DNA from: Okapia johnstoni
Taxonomy: Eukaryota; Chordata; Mammalia; Artiodactyla; Giraffidae
DNA length: 64,000 nucleotides
Direction of reading: 5' to 3'
NCBI GenBank assembly: GCA_024291935.2
Contig: CM044309.1
Span: 4,154,001-4,218,000, forward strand
In this document: positions 58,877-64,000 of the stretch, one piece after another
How the letters are laid out: each line of letters opens with the position of its first letter
Position numbering within the stretch: position 1 is the stretch's first letter
The notes under the pieces: generated by a model
Told to the model about the DNA's origin: nothing
The model's database searches: none
What the model saw: the letters and a program-made list of their open reading frames with translations, nothing else
Program-made: the position numbers and the translations under genes

Positions 58877-61205
58877 CAGTTCAGTGAAGTTCATTTGCTC
58901 AGTTGGGTCCGACTCTTTGCGACCCCATGGACTGCAGCAGAGTTTACCCAAACTCATGTTCATTGAGTCGGTGATGCCAACCAGCCATCTCATCCTCTGG
59001 CGTCCCTGTCTCCTCCCGCCTTCAATCTTTCCCAGCATCAGGGTCTTTTCAAATGAGTCAGCACTTCGCATCAAGTGGGCAAAATATTGGAGTTTCAGCT
59101 TCAGCATCAGCCCTTCCAATGAATATTCAAGACTGATCTCCTTTAGGATGGACTGGTTGGATCTCCTTGCAGTGCAAGGGACTCTCAAGAGTCTTCTCCA
59201 ACACCACAGTTCAAAAACATCAATTCTTTGGTGCTCAGCTTTCTTTATAGTCCAACTCTCACATCCATACATGACTACTGGAAAAACCATAGCCTTGACT
59301 AGATGGACCTTTGTTGGCAAAGTAATGTCTCTGCTTTGTAATATGCCATCTAGGTTGGTCACAACTTTCCTTCCAAGGAGTAAGCACCTTTTAATTTCAC
59401 ATCTACAGTCACCATCTGCAGTGATATTGGAACCCAAAAAGATAAACTCTGCCATTGTTTCCACTGCTTCCCCATCTATTTGCCATGAAGTGATGGGACC
59501 AGATGCCATGATCTTAGTTTTCTGAATGTTGAGTTTTAAGCCAACTTTTTCACTTTCATCAAGAGGCTCTTTAGTTCTTCTTCACTTTCTGCCATAAGGG
59601 TGGTGTCATCTGCATATCTGAGGTTATTGATATTTCTCCTGGCAATCTTGATTCCAGCTTGTGCTTCCTCCAGCCCAGCGTTTCTCATGATGTACTCTGC
59701 ATATAAGTTAAATAAGCAGGGTGACAATATACAGACTTGACATATTCCTTTTCCTATTTGGAACCAGTCTGTTGTTCCATGTCCAGTTCTAACTGTTGCT
59801 TCCTGACCTGCATACAGATTTCTCAAGAGGCAGGTCAGGTGGTCTGGTATTCCCATCTCTTTCAGAATTTTCCAAAATTTGTAGTGATCCACACAGTCAA
59901 AAGCTTTGGCATATGCAATAAAACAGAAGTAGATGTTTTTCTGGAACTCTCTTGCTTTTTTGATGATCCAGTGGATGTTGGCAATTTGATCTCTGATTCC
60001 TCTGCCTTTTCTAAATCTATCTTCAACATCTGGAAGTTCACGGTTCATGTACTGTTGAATCCTGGCTTGGAGAATTTTGAGCATTACTTTGCTAGTGTGT
60101 GAGATGAGTACAATTGTGTGGTAGTTCGAGCATTCTTTGGCATTGCCTTTCTTTGGGATTAGAATGAAAACTGACCTTTTCCAGTCCTGTGGCCACTGCT
60201 GAGTTTTCCAAATTTGCTGACATATTGAGTGCAGCACTTCCACAGCATCATCTTTTAAGATTTGAAATAGCTCAACTGGAATTCCATCACCTCCACTAGC
60301 TTTGTTCATAGTGATGCTTCCTAAGGCCACTTGACTTCACATTCCAGGATGTCTGGCTCTAGGTGAGTGATCACACCATCGTGATTATCTGGGTCGTGAA
60401 GATCTTTTTTATAGTTCTTCTGTGTATTCTTGCCACCTCTTCTTAATATCTTCTGCTTCTGTCAGGTCCATACCATTTCTGTCCTTTACTGAGCCCATCT
60501 TTGCATGAAATGTTCCCTTGGTATCTCTAATTGTCTTGAAGAGATCTCTAGTCTTTCCTATTCTATTGTTTTCCTCTATTTCTTTGCATTGATCACCGAG
60601 GAAGGCTTTCTTATCTCTCCCTGCTGTTCTTTGGAACTCTGAATTCAGATGGGAATATCTTTCCTTTTCTCCTTTGCCTTTTGCTTCTCTTCTTTTCTCA
60701 GCTATTTGTAAGGCCTCCTCAGACAGCCATTTTGCCTTTTTGCATTTCTTTTTCTTGGGGATGGTCTTGATCACTGCCTCTTGTACAATATCATGAACCT
60801 CCACCCATAGTTCTTCAGGCACTCTGCCTATCAGATCTAATCCCTTCAATCTATTTGTCACTTCCACTGTATAATCATAAGGGATTTGATTTAGGTCATA
60901 CCTGAATGGTCTAGTGGTTTTCCTTACTTTCTTCAACTTTAGTCTGAATTTGGCAATAAGGAGTTCATGATCTGAGCCATAGTCTTCTCCCGGTCTTGTT
61001 TTTGCTGACTGTATAGAGCTTCTCCATCTTTGGCTGCAAAGAATATAATCAATCTGATTTCAGTGTTGACCAGCTGGTGATGTCCATGTGTAGAGTCGTC
61101 TCTTGTGTTGTTGGAAGAGGGTGTTTGCTGTGACCAGTGCATTCTCTTGGCAACCTCTTTGGCCTTTGCCCTGCTGCATTCTGTACCCCAGGCCACGTTT
61201 GTCTG
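58877..61205 (-). mobile_element. BovB LINE, longest copy (2.3 kb)
   Basis: Antisense and 5' truncated within the endonuclease domain. Three long frames remain: the linker (60936-60409, 175 codons), RT (60330-59536, 264 codons, with NLRYADDT and KAFDCVDHYKFWKILKEMGI) and the C-terminal part (59509-58802, 235 codons). Frame breaks lie between them. The catalytic YADD is kept. The proper 3' tail is at 58877. Confidence 0.92.
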
Positions 61206-61239
61206 GAGCGCTCAGCATGATGATTTGTAGATTGATCTG

Positions 61240-62260
61240 TGCTCTAGCATGTCTCAGTATTTAATTTTTCTTTATTGCCAGTAATATTTCATTGTGTCAA
61301 TCCATCATGTTTTGCTTATTCTTTTTGACCATTGATGGACATTTGGATTGCTTCTATTTTTGGCAATTATGAACAATGTTGCTGTAAACATTCATGTGTA
61401 AGATTCTGTTTAGATATATTTTTGATTTCTTTTGGACGTATCCCTAGGAGTGGATATGCTAAGTTATATGGTAACTCTATGAATAATTGTATGAGAAATG
61501 GCCAGACTGTTTTTCAAAGTGGCTTACCTTTTTACCTTCCTACTAGCAGTGGATAAGGGCTCTGATTTTCCATATTCTTGCCAAAATGTTGTGATCTGAC
61601 TATGTGTTTAGACATCCTAGTGAATGTGAAATAATTTCTCATTGTGGTTTTGGTTTTTATGATGATTAATATTGTTGATCTTTTCTTGTGCTTATTAGCT
61701 GTTTGTATATATTTTTGGTGGAGTGTCTACTTAGCCCCTTTGCTCATTTGAAAACATTGTTTATTTGTCTTTATTATTGAATTATAAGAGTTCTTAGTAT
61801 ATTCTAGATGTAAGTCCCTTGTCAGGTATATAATTTGTAAATATTTTCTCCCATTCTTTGGGCTGTCTTTTTTCTTTCTTAGTGGTGCTTTCTGAAAGGC
61901 AAAAATTTTAATTCTGAATAACTTCAATTTATCAATTATTTTCTTTTGTTGCTCAGGCTCTTGGTATCTTATTTAAAAATTATTTGTCGAATTCTGTGCC
62001 ATGAAGATTTAATCCTATGTTTTCTTATAGGAGGCATATAGGCTTTGCTCTTATACTTAGGTCTTTGATCTAGTGTGAGCTAATTGTTGTTATGGTGGGA
62101 GATGGTTCACTCTTTCACATGTGGTTGTCTAGCTGTCCCAGAATCACCTGAAGAGTATTCTATCTGCATTTAATGGTCTCTACACACTTGTTGAAAATAA
62201 GTTAACCATGGGTTTATTTCTGGACTTTCAATTCTATTTCTTTGACATATGTCTATCCTT
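61240..62260 (-). mobile_element. old L1M 3' UTR and ORF2 end
   Basis: Classic antisense old-L1 3' region: 'gaccattgatggacatttgg', 'gcaattatgaacaatgttgc', 'aagtcccttgtcaggtatat', 'ggtctttgatctagtgtgag', 'ccagaatcacctgaagagta'. No frame survives. Confidence 0.85.
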
Positions 62261-62439
62261 GTGCCAACACAACACTGTCTCTATTATCAGCTAAATGATA
62301 AAGTGATACAGAAAACTCTATTTGGCAAAAAAAAAAAAAAAGATAAAATTCTTAGAAATAAACAAGAAATTTACAAAATATGGGTGAGGAGAACACAAAG
62401 GCAGATTTGCACAAGTGAAAAGATATTCACTGTTTTGGG

Positions 62440-62580
62440 GTAATACGACTCAGTCATAAAGATGTCAATCTTCTTTACAAATTTAATACAATCTTAATAA
62501 CTATCCAAAGAATTTTATGGATTTAGAGAAATATTTACTAACATCCAGAAAAAAAAAAACCTTGTTCAGAATACCCAGCA
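62440..62580 (+). mobile_element. L1 ORF2 remnant
   Basis: 'aaagatgtcaatcttcttta' and 'aatacaatcttaataactat' match L1 ORF2 in the plus orientation, opposite to the neighbouring L1. An A-run lies at about 62327-62341. Confidence 0.55.
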
Positions 62581-62653
62581 GAATACTGAGAAAGAAAAGC
62601 TGTGAGATAGGGCTAAACTTCTTCCACCACTACTGAAGCATCCTAGAGGTCAT

Positions 62654-63061
62654 CTGTCCTTTATTGTGCTGAAGAGAGCTGAGCACCGAAGAATTGATGC
62701 TTTTGAACTGTGGTGTTGGAGAAGACTCTTGAGAGTCCCTTCGACTGCAAAGAGATCCAACCAGTCAGTTCTAAAGGAGATCAATCCTGAATATTCACTG
62801 GAAGGACTGAAGCTGAAGCTCCAATACTTTGGTCACCTGATGGGAAGAACTGACTCATTGGAAAAGACCCTGATGCTGGGAAAGATTGAAGGCAGAAGGA
62901 GAAGAGGCTGACAGAGGATGAGATGGTTGGATGGCATCACTGACTCAATGGACATGAATTTGGGTAAACTCCGTGAGTTGGTGATGGACAGGGAGGCCTG
63001 GTGGACTGCAGTCCATGGGGTCGCAAAGCGTGGGACAAGACTGAGCAACTGAACTGAACTG
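62654..63061 (+). mobile_element. BovB LINE 3' end with inverted 5' stub
   Basis: 62670-63061 is the BovB 3' end ('ctgagcaccgaagaattgat' to the 'gcaactgaactgaactgag' tail). The 17 nt before it (62653-62669) match BovB linker sequence in reverse orientation. The direct repeat AGAGGTCAT at 62645-62653 and 63062-63070 is the target duplication. Confidence 0.85.
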
Positions 63062-63324
63062 AGAGGTCATTAGTAAACCTTATCACTGAACTACCACTTT
63101 ATAACACACGTAATTTAGAATATTGCAACAGCATATAAAAATACTGTTTTGCTAACACCATATTTTTGTCTTAGAAATTTATATAAGAAAAGGAAAGACA
63201 CAAAGCCGCATTGTGCTATCTGGTGTCTTGATATGAAAGGAAGTTTGGATGACTCCAGCATTTGGAATTGTTCCTTTCTGCATGGGGTGGTGCATGGTAA
63301 ATTCAGGAAAGATGAGAAATAAAC

Positions 63325-64000
63325 TGAGATCTCTGTTCATTTCCAAGGCAAACCATTCAGTATCATGGTAATCCAAGTCTATGCCCCTACCAGTAACTCC
63401 GAAGAAGCTGAAGTTGAATGGTTCTATGAAGACCTACAAGACCTTATAGAACTAACACCCAAAAAAGATGTCCTTTTCATTATAGGGAACTGGAATGCAA
63501 AAGTAGGAAGTCAAGAAACACCTGGCGTAACAGGCAAGTTTGGCTTTGGAGTACAGAATGAAGCAGGGCAAAGGCTAATAGAGTTTTGCCACGAGAACGC
63601 ACTGGTAATAGCAAACACCCTCTTCCAACAACACAAGAGAAGACTCTACACGTGGACATCACCAGATGGTCAACACTGAAATCAGATTGATTATATTCTT
63701 TGCAGCCAAAGATGGAGAAGCTCTATACAGTCAGCAAAAACAAGACCAGGAGTGGACTGTGGCTCAGATCATGAACTCCTTATTGCCAAATTCAGACTTA
63801 AATTGAAGAAAGTAAGGAAAACCACTAGTCCATTCAGGTATGACCTAAATCAAATCCCTTATGATTATACAGTGGAAGTGACAAATAGATTTAAGGGACT
63901 AGACCTGATAGACAGAGTGCCTGATGAACTATGGACAGAAGTTCGTGACATTGTACAGGAGACAGGGATCAAGACAATCCCCATGGAAAAGAAATGCAAA
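63325..64000 (+). mobile_element. BovB LINE, endonuclease and linker, continues past the window
   Basis: Plus strand. The open piece 63365-63679 encodes VIQVYAPTSNSEEAEVEWFY, then IIGNWNAKVGSQETPGV and HENALVIANTLFQQH, from the endonuclease domain. IIGNWNAKVG has Asn where the other copy in the window (33341) has Asp, a likely catalytic position. The linker continues to the window edge. Confidence 0.9.

Noticed and set aside
58802..60936. Long open frames with reverse-transcriptase motifs as a host gene
   Set aside because: They are pieces of a decayed BovB LINE, broken by frameshifts and lacking the 5' part.
1..64000. CRISPR array, operon or phage-like system
   Set aside because: The window is ruminant nuclear DNA with spliced exons and SINEs. 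Repeats are transposon copies, with no regular short repeat-spacer units.
10189..64000. Exons of the neighbouring genes CA2, CA3 or CA13
   Set aside because: I looked for the conserved QFHFHWG, NGPEHW-type and GSLT-type coding segments outside 3162-10188 and found none.

Overview
The window is mammalian nuclear DNA from a ruminant (Pecora: cattle, sheep, goat, deer and relatives). The evidence is the repeat content: many BovB LINE pieces, tRNA-headed Bov-tA SINEs, one CHR-2-type SINE and ruminant-type L1 3' ends, over older MIR, L2, MLT1 and Tigger relics. The species cannot be fixed from sequence alone.

One protein-coding gene is supported: carbonic anhydrase 1 (CA1), on the minus strand. 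Its seven coding exons run from the ATG at 10188 to the stop at 3162. Joined, they make an open 786-nt frame (261 codons plus stop) with consensus splice sites at all six introns. The zinc histidines, the proton-shuttle histidine and the isozyme-I marker histidines are present. A TATA/CDX-like box and a GATA pair lie 90-165 bp upstream of the ATG. This fits a gut-type proximal promoter. The distal erythroid first exon known in other mammals could not be located.

Layout: 1-3161 is the 3' flank of CA1, with no recognised repeat. 3162-10188 is CA1; intron 5 holds a Bov-tA SINE and an old L1 carrying a nested Tigger-type MITE. 10189-28050 is upstream DNA with scattered SINEs, MIR, L2, MLT1 and short BovB pieces. 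28050-35560 is a dense repeat cluster: an ERV LTR-like stretch, several BovB copies in both orientations, L1 3' ends and an MLT1. 35560-46180 is mostly unique. 46180-54500 holds a BovB, SINEs and a complex L1 cluster. 54500-64000 holds the two longest BovB copies, a CHR SINE, an old L1M 3' end and a BovB that runs off the right edge.

I found no sign of an undescribed biochemical system. The informative observations are mechanistic marks of retrotransposition (5' inversions, a BovB/SINE chimera with a 15-bp target-site duplication, short templated-looking insertions), the unusual cysteine content of this CA1, and candidate regulatory sites.
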